The position numbers and the translations under genes were made by a program. Of a stretch of DNA of 64,000 bases, positions 26,401-39,600 are shown piece after piece (within the stretch, counting starts at the first letter, position 1; the number at the start of each line of letters is the position of its first letter). The notes under the pieces are model-generated. The model was not told the origin of the DNA and ran no database searches. It saw nothing but the letters and a program-made list of their open reading frames with translations. Where the stretch lies: NCBI GenBank assembly GCA_964019695.1, contig OZ026524.1, positions 16,658,509 through 16,722,508 of the forward strand, in the 5' to 3' direction. The stretch comes from Loripinus fragilis. Lineage: Eukaryota > Mollusca > Bivalvia > Lucinida > Lucinidae.

Positions 26401-29400
26401 GGAGTTTGCCGAATGGGTGCGACATGATACCAAAATCTCACGAAGAATATAAAGGATCTAACATGATAGCTTATGTTTTATTGAATTTGTTAAACGAGTT
26501 GGGGTAAAGAGATAAAAAGCGAGGCTTGTTTTAACTGTATGACACAGAGTATTAGCTCGTATCGCACATGCGAAACGCCTATTTAAACACCCATGCTGAC
26601 GTACACATCCCAGCTAGTGGTCTTTAATTTGGCCTGAGTCTGTATCGTCATACATACTCTGCGTAGATTTGATTTCCGCAAGCTCGCCAGAGTCTATGTT
26701 TTTCGACAATGCGATAAGCGCCAAATACGTATTTTTAGCGTTATATTTCTAACTCTGGTGTATAAACAAACATAATCCTGAGTTTTTGTTTTAATTCTGA
26801 CCACACCATACTAAATTAACCCATTAAACGTCTTAACCCATTTTAAATGTGGGGTTTCATTTTATACTTGCCGTTTTGTACGTAATAAATGAAACACCCA
26901 AGTCTTGTGTTGGGCTACCTCGACATGTTTTAGTTAAACCCATACATCTGGTATGTTAATGTCCAATGCTCAGATAGAAGATAAGTATAGTACAGAAGAT
27001 GATGAAACAAGAAGTTACAGAAAAATGGCAGAAGATTTATGCCAATTCCCTTAAATCTGACACATTACAAGATGTTATCACAGAAGTAGGGAAATCACAA
27101 CCTAGCATTGGAGATAGAAAGGTTGAAGCCATTATAAATCAGCTCATTACTGGTCAAATTGATTTAAACTACTTAACATCAAAAATTGACAAAAATAAAG
27201 CCCCTAACTGTGACTTATGCTCAGAAAAAGAAACAATTGACCATTACATATTCAAGTGTCAAAATTATCATTCACAACGACAAGTTCTTGAAAGAGAAAT
27301 AGAGGAAATCCTAGCCAGAAACACAATAATCCAGATAGATATCAACCTAAAGTCTTGACAGGAAATATAGATGGAATATGCAGGGCTATTAATTTGGAGT
27401 TAAAGACAGCATTCGGCACGTTCCTGAGATCTACAGGAAGACTCATTAACTAGAATTCATAAAGCTAAAATTATATACAAAAAAAGAAACGAATCATAAG
27501 AATTCATTATATATTATTCAATTGATTTAAATTTTATCAAAAGAAAACAAAAATGTATCTCGCTCGAAGACCTATTTCACTTAGAGTTTTGCACCTTAAG
27601 AAAGCATAGTTCAAAGAAGCACCAAGTGGAAACAGCCAGTGTAATATTGGCAGAAGAATCAACAACAACATCAACTACAGAAGACAAGAAGACAACACGT
27701 TGTTTTCTAAGTAGAGAGGAAGGCAATGCTCAGGAATCGATACAGTCAATTACCATTATACCTGACCCAGAACACAATAATGGGAAAGTAACAAAACACA
27801 AGAAAACACAACACGCAAGAGAGCCAATAGATCAGCCCTTTACCAGCAGGTGATCAAAAGGCTGCAAGGAACAGACAAGGCAGCATAAAATAGATAAACA
27901 TGAAAATGATCCACAAAATAATCCCACCTGGTTACAAAAAATTTACTATGCGTTGTTAAAAATGAAATAGTTTTCCTAATAGAAAATCCAAATGAGCCGC
28001 GAATTGAGATTTTCACCAGCAAAGTCTCAGATCAGCCTGCGCATACGCGCAGTCTGATCAGAGCCTTTGATATTCGCTTCAATATTTTTTGACTGTTAAG
28101 CTACTTATTGAACAGCATTTGGAGTTTCTAAGTTTAAAAGGGGGCTGTACAGGCTCGTCTGAGTCAACACTTGTCAAAATGCCATATTGTTGGAAATCAC
28201 ATGTCGTGGTTCAAATGTTAGTGTACAAAAGAGAATGTCGACATGTTCCATAAGCTACAAATGATTATACACAGTATTTTCTCTTTTTTCCAGTCAATTT
28301 TCCGTCCTAATAGAGGCAATGTCAAAACGTATTTTCTCGCTGGTGGTTCGATGTTATGGATTCACGTAAGTATTTATGCGTTTTGGATGATCTGGTCCCT
28401 GGGGCCTGGGCATACATCCAGCTCAGCAAGCATTTATCGTCACGAGAAACCTATATTTGAGCATGTATAAGAATTACAGTCAACTTATTAAACCCTCACA
28501 AACTGTGTTTGTGGAGGACAGTTTATGTGGAGGGTATATTGTTTTTAAGTTGTCCGTCTGTCAGTGTCCGTCCGTCCGCCCGTAACGTTTTGTTCCCTTA
28601 GCATATTGAAAAGTCATTTGTGGAATTTCATCAAATCATGCAAACACATTTATACATACAAGTCAAAAGCTTTTTATAAAAAATAAGTGCTAGAGGCTAA
28701 TTCTATTAGAGTTGTTATAGTCATTTCCCTTTATAATTCTTAATGACTTTATATATAGGGTTTATGCTTATGCTATGACAGTCCATACACGAGACGATCA
28801 ATCCCTATCACAGCCTTTGATGGAGCAATTTGATACTTTGCTAGAGCATAAGGTAGACAAATTGAACATATGCATGAAGGAGTTTGTTTCAAAAAAAAAC
28901 AATTTTTGACAAAATGAAAGCTTTGGGAACTTGGACAATTTTCCCTTAATATGGCTTTTGTATATGAATAAATAGTGCCTTCATAGGCCGATCAACTCCT
29001 GCCACAGCTAATGATAAATCCAATTAGTTACCAATACAATGTAGACATATTGAACATATGCATGAAGGAGTTTGGTGCTAAAATATTTTTTGACACAATG
29101 ACAGCTATGTGAACTTAGACTTTTTTTTCCTTTATGCATACTTATATGCATAAACAAGTTTGGTGCCATTTTTTGTCAAAATGACAGCTATGAGAACTTA
29201 GACGAGTTTTGGCTTACTATGGCTTTTTGTATATGCAAAGATAGTGTCTTCTTGGGCCGATCAACTCCTATCAATACTTTTAAGTTTGTTCTAAAATTTC
29301 GCCAAAACACACCCAGCTAGTTTGCATTTAAATGAGTCCAAAATCACATGGCTAACTTTGCTCTAACGCAGAATTTCACGCTATCAATATAGACCCTTCA

Positions 29401-32400
29401 ACTGTTATTGTTTGTATATAATTGCCTCTGAAAATTTCTCTTTAAAGTATCACTTTCAGTTTAACTAAAGCCACCAATCCGAACACACAAAAAATAAAAG
29501 GTAAGCCAAATAGAACAAATGCATCCGGCAAATCGACCATCAAAGCGACTACACAACTAATTTATTAAGGAATCTCTAAAGTCTCACGATGCAGAAGGTT
29601 CAGTTGCAAATTATTACAAGGTTTGTGCGCTTGAAATGCAATAATCTACGCGTTAACACTCGGGAATTGTCTGTTCGTACAGAAGTCCAAACCATAAATA
29701 CCGGAAGGATTTTACTAATTGAGCCTCGTCGCGAGAAAACCTGTCTTCGGGGTTTCCGTCAAAGCGAGTTTAGAATCAGTCTCCTCAGCTACAGAGACTA
29801 GCTAGAAAAATGGAATTTCACCTGTATTAAGTTTACGTATGATACTTTACTAAAAGCGAATAACAAAGGCGCTGATCAGACTGCGCGGATGCGCAGGCTG
29901 GTCTGCGCTTTTGTTGTTCGCGAACCCCCGAAGACAGGTTTTCTCGCGTCGAGGCCCAATCAATAAGTTACAAAATTTTCAGTGGAGTTTGTTTTAAAGA
30001 CAACATAAATAAATCTGTTTTTAAAAATATTTTTGTAGGTTGGTGCGTCACTCTTTTCCAGCAACATTGGTGCAGAACATTTCGTGGGTTTGGCCGGCAC
30101 TGGTGCAGCTGCGGGTATCTCTATTGTACTGTATGAATGGTTTGTGAGTACATTTAAGCCGTGACATGTGATTTCCAACAATGTGGCATTTTGACAATTG
30201 TAGACTCAGATGAGCCTTTGAAGCCTCCTTTAATGCATAGAAACTCCAAATGTTGTTCGGTCAGCAGCATAAGAGCCATAGAATCTTCATGCGATTGCTC
30301 GTCGAAATACCACATTGTTGGAAATCTCATGTCGCGGCTCATTTGTCATTGTTAAATAACATTGGCGGATCCAGAGGCGGTTTGGGGTGGGGGTTCGTTT
30401 GAACCCCCCTCCCCGCCCCCTGTTTTTATATATCCTATGAAAATGAAATAATTTGGTCTCAGTGAGACGATATTATTTCATTTTCATGAGATATTTAAGG
30501 AAAATTAGTTAAAATCAACAAAGCGAACCCCGACACCTTTATTAATATGAACCCCCTTTTAAGAAAGCCTGGATCCGCTTCTGCTTAACTGGAATTTCAC
30601 ACTCTTATTAAATGGACCAGTCCGTTTCCGTTTTAAGGGTTGTAAGGTGATTTTATTTTCATGTTTATTAAAATTATTAGAACATCCTGTAAGCATACAG
30701 TGGAGACCCTGATCAGACCCCGCGTTCTGTGGCGTCTATTCTGAGTCTGCATAGTTTGCTTATGTCCCACAAAAACGACGCTTGGCTTATATCGGTTAAA
30801 AATGATAAAATCCTTCAAGTTATAGTTAAAGTATAGCCTGCTCCTAGAGGAGCAGACTTTTCTGCTTTCCACGGCAAATAATTTAATGGTCATTATTGGT
30901 AACCAGGAGTCAAAGAGTTATGGATTCCTTTTTAGCACAAATGTCTAAATTTTTGTTCCCCTTGAAAAGTCGTGCGCCTGCTCAATTCACTCGTCAGTTT
31001 CTATACACAATTCAGATATTGTATCTGTCAATGTACCTATCGCACGAGTCCACAACCATTTATTAAATATGACAATACGAAATCCAATGGTACCCCTTGT
31101 TAGTATCAAAACCTCATTGTAAAACATTGTAAAACATGTGGTCTGTGCGTTATCCACAGTTCTGTCAAACCAAAGAAGCAAGCGATCCTGATCTATGGAA
31201 GACTGAATTATGGTGTCTGTCACTGCCTGAAACAATTTGAAAGGTTGTTTGAAATACATTTTATTCAGGAAAATTGCATATTTGTTGAGGGATTATGGAG
31301 ATGGATAGGGAGAAGGGCACATTTTGTGACCATATTGTGAACTACGTCGTATAATAATATTTAGCACCACTGTTCTGATTATTTTGTTTGATTTTCAGCC
31401 TGGAATCCTTGTGATCCTTTTAGGATGGTTCTTTTTACCAGTATACATTTCATCAGGGGTAAGTGGTCCGCTTAATCACCAAAGTTTGAAATTATGTTCT
31501 ATCTATAAGAAGGGTGATGATACCAAGACAGCGTATTTATCAAATGAGCCAGTGCATGAGATTTCCAACAATGTGGTATGTGCGACCAGCAAAGCCTCAG
31601 ATCAGCCAGCGCATACGCGCAGTCTGATCAGAGCCATTGCTAGTAGCTTGAGTATTTTATGATTGTTAAGCTATTGACTGAACACCATTTGGAGTTTCTA
31701 AGCTTACAAGGAGGCTGCAGATGCTCGCCCGAGTCTACACATGCCAAAATACCACATTGTTGGAAATCTCATGCACTGGCTCAAATTCATTCTCGTAGGA
31801 AAACAGTGTTGATAAGATGAAACAATTGAAAATCTCTCAAAGCACTAGCTTGATAAGGTTTACGCTTAAAAAAATCAATTCATATTAACAAACCAATTAA
31901 CAAACTTTCAACACTGTATTTAAATTCATAAAGAAGTAAGGCTTACAACAATAACAATAACAATAACTATCTATCTATCTATAGTTACTGGCACGCTCAA
32001 TTTTGAACATTATGCAACAACAATAGCAGCAACACCTTCTGATTTCAGGTTTATACTATGCCAGAGTATCTGGAGAAAAGATTTGGCGGTAAACGAATAC
32101 GGACCTACATCAGTGTTTTCTCTTTGTTTATGTACATTTTAACCAAGCTATCGGTAAGTTGACATTTATTCTATTGTAGATTTATATAACCCTGAGAGTT
32201 TTTTTTATCGAATATTTCAGAGCCACTCTGCTTTTAAGATGCATCAGCAGGTAGATATTATTTTAAATATGAGCCGTAACATGTAATTTCCAACAATGTG
32301 GCATTTGGACATGAATAGACTCAGACGAGCCTGTGCAGCCTCCATTTAAGCATAGAAACTCCAAATGCTGTTTGGTCAGTAGCTAAACAGTCATAGGATA

Positions 32401-33382
32401 TTCAAGCGACTAGCAATGGCTCTGATCAGACTGCGCGTATGCGCAGGCTGGTCTGAGCCTTTGCTGGTCGCACATACCACATTGTTGGAAATCTCATATC
32501 GTGGCTCATATGTCGCAAAACCAGATGTTTCTACTATATTGAATCCCTTTACATTACTTATTATATGACAGCGTCTTGGAGTAAATATGATAAATAGAAT
32601 CTAACTTTCGTGCTCATGTATTATTGAATTTATTTCACTCCTTGGGACAAAGCGATAAAATGCTCGGCAAACCTCGCATTTTATCACTTTTCCCCAACTC
32701 ATTTAATAAATTTAATACAACATAAGCACTTACGTAAGATCCACTATTTAAGTATCTATACACAGATAAGATATATCATCCTTTATTGTCAATCTATAAC
32801 GACTAGACAGCACTGCAGCATTACTGATGCAACACCATGACGAAACATCGACCTGGCATCACACAGCATCAACAATGCATGTATAAATGCTCACATTTGA
32901 AGTTTTAACTATTTTTGCATACAGTATCAAGAGGTCTACTTTTATGTACCTTTTGTGTGTGTGAGCAATTAAAACGCAGTTACATTGTTATTATGTGCTC
33001 AAAGCCACCTAAATACTACAGTGTTGGTGCGTGACTGTCATGCCAGACTCCAAATGCAATGCAGTGCTTTAAATACTGATTTATATCGTAAAATATTGTC
33101 ATCAGCCCATAATGCCAATGTGGTGGCTTTGCAAACGCCCAGCATGCCTTCTGCGTCTGTCCACTATATGCTGCCAGTAGAAGTAACCTCTCAATAAGTT
33201 TAGAAAGCTAATCTATTAATCAACTTCTATACAGAATAGAAGACGCCACCCTACAGGAAATAAAACCCGATTCAAAGTGATACAACATTTAATAACTAGT
33301 TGTGGCAGGTGCAATCAGCGTATGTTGCTCATTCTAGCAAGGGCTCACTAAAACTTAATGGCTATTGCCTGTAACAGGATGC

Positions 33383-33439
<57 letters not shown>

Positions 33440-33634
33440 ATGTACTACAAGGGCGTCTTGACGACCTCGAAACAATGTATGCATTGAGTTGAAGTAGTTG
33501 AGACTCCCCAACAATTCATGACGTTGAACATGACATTGAGCTGATATTTGTCAAAGTCTAGGTGGTGCTGACGTGACGTCATAACCACTTACCACTCTAA
33601 CTTCTACCTAACTTCTCTCTCTCTCTATCTCTCA

Positions 33635-33667
<33 letters not shown>

Positions 33668-36600
33668 ACTTTCTCTCTCTCTCTTGTTTTCATATATATT
33701 TTGTTCAGTCAAAAAACCTCCTTGTATCGAACATCATACCACCTGTCAGGAGATGACTCATATAAGCTTACGCTTACTGTCAGTTTATCTCCATTAACGT
33801 GACTTGTTATATTATTCTACTAGAATAAAACATGTTAAACCTAAATAACAAAATTAGACTTATCTTTAAGAAAAGAAAATGCACACCTTTATTAACGACA
33901 ATGTAAATCAAGCTTGGTAGACTACTTTTTCAGAGATACAAGATACGAAATACATTGCGTAAGTTGCACGCAGCAGACTATGAGGTTTGTACTCAACGAT
34001 TTTAATACTGCAGAAATCCAGTTATTTATGTAACAGTAAAACATGTTTATAACCCAAGGCACTGAGAGGCACTGCTTAAATTTATAAAATAAATAGCCAT
34101 AAAGTACTGACTCAGATGTTACCGGTCGCGGAAAAGTTAAGTTTTTTGAATAACAAGGTAAACTCTTTATTTCAGACAAGTATCTTTTCAGGAGCACTTT
34201 ATATACAGCTGGCACTTGGTTGGAATATGTACCTGGCTATTGGAGTACTTCTCTTCTTGACAGGCTTGTTTACCATTCTAGGTATTACCACTTTGATTAT
34301 ATATATCATAAATGTGCAACCACCAGTGAGGAGGGTTGGGGCAACATATAATAGTGTGGATCCTGTTGGCTTCAGCGCCGACGTCGTCATGGCTTTACAC
34401 ATTGCCTCAAGACCAAGCATGCAGATTTTGTTTAAATTACTGTGAATACAGCATTGGTGCATAATGATTTCAATTAGATTACCATGGATACAGTTTTAGG
34501 TGCATGATAGTGATTTTACTTTTTACCATGGATACAAAATTAGGGTATGATGATTTTAATTGTATCTCCATGGATACAGCATAAGAAGCATTGTGATTAT
34601 ACTAACATGCACATGTGTATTACCATAGATACACAATGATTTGAAAAAAGCACCATGGATACAGCATTAGGAGCATGTTGGATACCCTAACATGTACATG
34701 TTTATTGTCTTTCATGAAGATAGAAAATTTGGGCATACTGATTTAAAATAAATCATCATGGATATAGCTTTAGAAACATGGTGATTTTACTAACATGTAC
34801 ATGTTTATTGTCATAGATAGAACATTCGGGCATAATGATTTTATATAAATCACCATGGATACAGCATTAGGAGCATGGTGATTTTACTAACATGTGCATG
34901 TATATTACCTGTATCTCCATGGCTACAGAATTAGAAGCATTGTGATTATACTAACATGCACATGTATATTACCATAGATACACAAGGATTTGAATAAAGC
35001 ACCATGGATATAGCATTAGAAACATGGTGATTTTACTAACATGTACATGTATATTGTCATTGATAGAACATTCGGGTGTAATGATTTTAAATAAATTACC
35101 ATGGATGCAGCATTAGGGACATTGTGATTTTACTTATATTACCATGGATACAAAATTGGATTATGATGATTTTATTTAAGTCACCATGGAAATAACATTG
35201 GCGCGCGAAGGGTGGGAAATTTACATAGATTATGCATTGCGCATACAGAGGTTAGCATATGACTGTATATATCTTGCGAACGTAGGAGTATCATATATAT
35301 ATCACATTTGAAGAAGTATATTTTCTTTTTTTAGTCGTCAGCTCATATTGAAAGTATTGTTTAAGTGGATGAAATGATTATGGGATAATTTGTAGTAGAC
35401 ACAGGTTAATTTTTGACTAGAATTTAAGACTTGACAAGCTCATCTTCCTCTATTTTATAGGTGGATTAACAGCAGTTATGTACACTGATACCTTACAGTC
35501 TATTATTATGATGTTTGGATCCTTGTTTGTAGCTGGATACGGTAAATACAATCATTTTATGTAACTCTAACTCCAAGGGATTGTCATTTTCTTTGACCAG
35601 AAGTTTACTTTAGAAGGAGATTGTCTGATTTCATACACACTCAGCATATTCTTTTTTTCTCTCTATCACAGACATGAGGTGGGTACTTAACGAGACGGTT
35701 CTTTAAGTGCCAACAACATTTTTATTCGAATGTACTTATAATTCGTCAAGATGAGAACTCATGACTTATGCTTTGATGGAAAATTAAATAGTTCAGAGGG
35801 ACACCAACATATAAGCAAATACTCCATTTGATCTCAGTCTAATAAACACAATCCGATTTAGACTCAGCCAGATACTCTGAGCTAATCAAGATTTATTTTA
35901 ATGGATACTCTCGTGGCTATTTTTCATACATGCTTTAAAGAATGCTATTTGTTTCAAATGAAATGGATGCATTTTTCATGATTAATTTTTTAATAGCAAT
36001 ACATTAGCTAGAGAATGTAGACACCCACAAGTGATTGTTAATGTTTAGGTTTTGCTTGAAACGGCTTCTGCAATTGTACATATCGGAACCCGTTTTAATG
36101 TGGAAACCTTTGCTTCCTGGTCAAAGCAAAACGTTAAAATAGAGTTGGGTGTTACGTGAGTGTAATGGTCTAGACAATATGTACCAGGTTTAAGTATCTA
36201 GACACTGAATGAAGATCAACCAAAAGCAATTTTCAGCTATAATAGTCTACTCAATACACGTATTACCATATGGGCCTCGATGCGAGAAAACCTGTCTTTG
36301 GGGGTTTGCGAACAACAAAGGCGCAGACCAGCCTGCGCATATTCGCAGTCTGATCAGCGCCTTCGTTATTCACTGAATGGAAAGTATCCTATCTAGACCT
36401 GCTACAAGCAAAATTTCAATTTTCTAGCTTGTCTCTGTAGCTGAGCACGCGGGTTTGAATATTACTTGGTCGGAAACCCCGAAGGCAGGTTTTCATGCCA
36501 CGCAGCCCAACATTAACGCATGGGTTTGAATCATACCAGAAGCTGCACAGTTAAAAAAAAGATTCAACTTATTTACAAATATCATACCGAATGATATAAT

Positions 36601-39600
36601 GGGCTGCCATGCGAGAAAACCTAACATTGTTACATGCTAACAACAAAGGCACAGAACAGTTTGCGCAATGCGCATCCGCTGAGCCTGACCAGTGACTTTG
36701 TTTAACGCCCTCTGGTGCGTATATTATAAGCTAAACTAGCGACATTCAAAGTTTCAGTAATCTAACTAGTCTTTGTAGCTGAACAGACCCATTTGAATCT
36801 TACTTGATCGGAAACCATGAAGACAGATTTTTTCGCGCTGAGACACAAATTACTAATGGCTGGTTAAGTCCTGGTCAGTAACTAGATAAAGAATAGCGCT
36901 TGCTGAGGTAAATATTACTGAGATACTTCCACTAATAATAAAGTTTAATTCCAGCATACAGCGCAATTGGTGGCTACAAGAAACTTGAGGTCAGATACCT
37001 TGATGCAATGCCATCCGCTCATAACAACACCACCACATGCGGGTTTCCTCGAGACGATGCATTCCATATACTAAGGGATCCAGTAACCTCTGACAACCCG
37101 TGGCCTGGATTCTTGATGCAAACTACATTCGGATGTATTTGGTATTGGTGTTGTGATCAGGTGTGTTAAATTTTACAATATTAATTTTATATAATTTAAA
37201 GATATACTTATAAATACATGTAAATATATCATTTCTCTCCATATGGGCATCGATGTGACAAAACCTTATATGGGGATTCCTACTAAGTGAAACTAAAGTT
37301 TCCTCAGCTACAGAGAGTGGCTAGAAAAAAAAAATATCACCTGTAGCAAGTTTAGATATGATACTTTACAAAAATCGAACGACAAAGGCGCTGAGTAGTC
37401 TGAGCGAAGCCACAGGCTGTTCTGCACCTTTGTTATTCGCAAACCTCAAAGACATATATTTAATAGAAAGCGGGTCAACATACAACGACTAAGCTCATAT
37501 CTTAATAAAGCAATTTTACAGCATTTCATCTGGGTCTTTACTCTTTGTCAAAGTACCCATTTACAGGTACACACTATACAATAGGGTTAGGCTTTTTGCA
37601 GTATTGTCATAGATCCATAATATGTATAAATTAATTCTAATTAAAAAAAAAGTTTGCTACCCTTTTCTGACTGTGAACCCTTTCTCGCATGTTACAAAGT
37701 GACAACTCGTTATATGTGTCTTTATAAAAAGCAATAAAGAACCAAGATGTGATCATAGGGCAAGAATGTACTTACGATTTTGGTTAATTTTGGGTACCTG
37801 CTGCCCTGTTCCTCTGAAAAAATCTTGCTGGTTCCATCCTGACTTATCTAAGTTATGTTCGCTTTTATGTACGTTACTAATGATGGCGTCAATGTTTGTT
37901 TTAATATAAGCCCAAGAATGTGCATAGTCAGTATCAAAAAGCTGTGTATTAACATCATGTGAATTGCCATGGTAATACACAAGGTTTGTGCTGTTTAAAA
38001 CATGACTTTTTATCGTGTATGATAAGGCATATAATGTAATTATGTTTATTAGTGGACGTTATCTACTGAAATACAGCAATGATATATATTATAAATAACT
38101 ACTGTTGTGTTGTAGCAACATCAGGGTTTTCTACACTTTAGACGACTATGTAGTATAATTGGGCCTCGATGCGAGAAAACCTATATTCAGGATTTGCAAA
38201 AAACACAGGCACAGACAAGCCTGCGCATCTGAGCAGTTTGATCAGCACCTTTGTTATTCGCTTATGGGAATATATCATATTGAAACGTGCATCAAGCAAT
38301 TTTTTAATTTTCTAGCTAGTCACTGTAGCTGATAAGACTGATTTGAGTCTCCCTCTGTCAGAAACCCTGAAGTCAGGTTTTGTCTCATCGTGGCCCATAT
38401 GTAGATGCGCCTGTTTTGAAGAAGGCTGAACTATTTTCTGATTCTGTAGGTAATGGTCCAAAGAACGCTGGCGGCGAAGAATCTGAGCCACGCAAAAGGC
38501 GGAACTTTAATGACCTGCATATTGAAAATAACACCCTTGTTCATCATGGTTATGCCAGGAATGATCAGTAGAGCACTTTATCCAGGTGAGCTTGTTATTT
38601 GTGAGCTAAGAGTGTGACGATGTGTTCGTCGTCATTCCTTCAACATTTGAAGCATCATCCCCTCTTAAGCCACAAAGCCAAATTTACATGACAGTAAAAA
38701 AGAAGGCAAATATCAGGAATCGATACAATCAAGCACCACACCTGACCCAGGACACCACATAGGAAAGTAACAAATACACAATAAAACATTATACACAAGA
38801 GAGCAAAGAGGTCAGTCCTTTTATCAAGGCTTCTCAGGGCGAGCGAATACTGATCCAGTTTAAACTATTGAATTAGAAGCATACGTTTTGCAATGTGCTA
38901 GATACAGTGACCCAATTAAAAGTCAACAAACTAGGCTATAGTTGCTCAAGTTGGACTCTGTTCAATATTACTGTAAACCTATTTCATAATTCAGTTGTAA
39001 AATGCATGCCAAATTACATAGATGAAGCATTATTAGATATATTGTTAGTGTTCACACTTTAGTTCAGTATACCTTAACCTCAACTGGCAATGCCTGTTTC
39101 ACCTCATAATTAGGTAAGACGATATTAAAATCAGCTGATAGAGTCCTACTAAGACATAATGTAAGCAAGGAATTCACACTGTCAGATTAGCCTTACAGGT
39201 TGGTATGATCCCCTTTCGTTACCAATAACAATGCGCTCAGTCCAATGCTCACATAAAAAACTCAATAATAAATTATTTTAGTCTGTCCTGTATTGACACG
39301 ACATATATAGATCTACATTATTTGTAAAAAGGCCCATTTGTAAAATTAATTCTATGCGTAAATGCGCCAACCCTACTTTCACAAGTGCATTCTATGAACT
39401 TTAAGGCAGTGAAGCATCTGCATTTAATTAATTAGTATTGCTGAGTAGGCAGTCGAGGCTGTAGGTAAACGTTGACCACTATCAAGTAATTTTAAATTAA
39501 AGAAATTATTATGATAAAACTTTAAATATTATGCTTGCCTATATTTTTGCAATTTTATGATTATGAACAATGCACCAGTGACTTGATGTCCTCTCATTCT

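Noticed and set aside
33386..33684. Possible CRISPR-like or promoter array
   Set aside because: Simple CT microsatellites; no spaced unique sequences, and the genome is animal.
34116..34445. 109-codon frame as an independent membrane protein gene
   Set aside because: It is exon 6 of SLC5 with read-through of acceptor and donor; the overlapping minus-strand frames are shadows.
38380..38571. 63-codon hydrophilic frame
   Set aside because: Shadow of SLC5 exon 9 in another frame.
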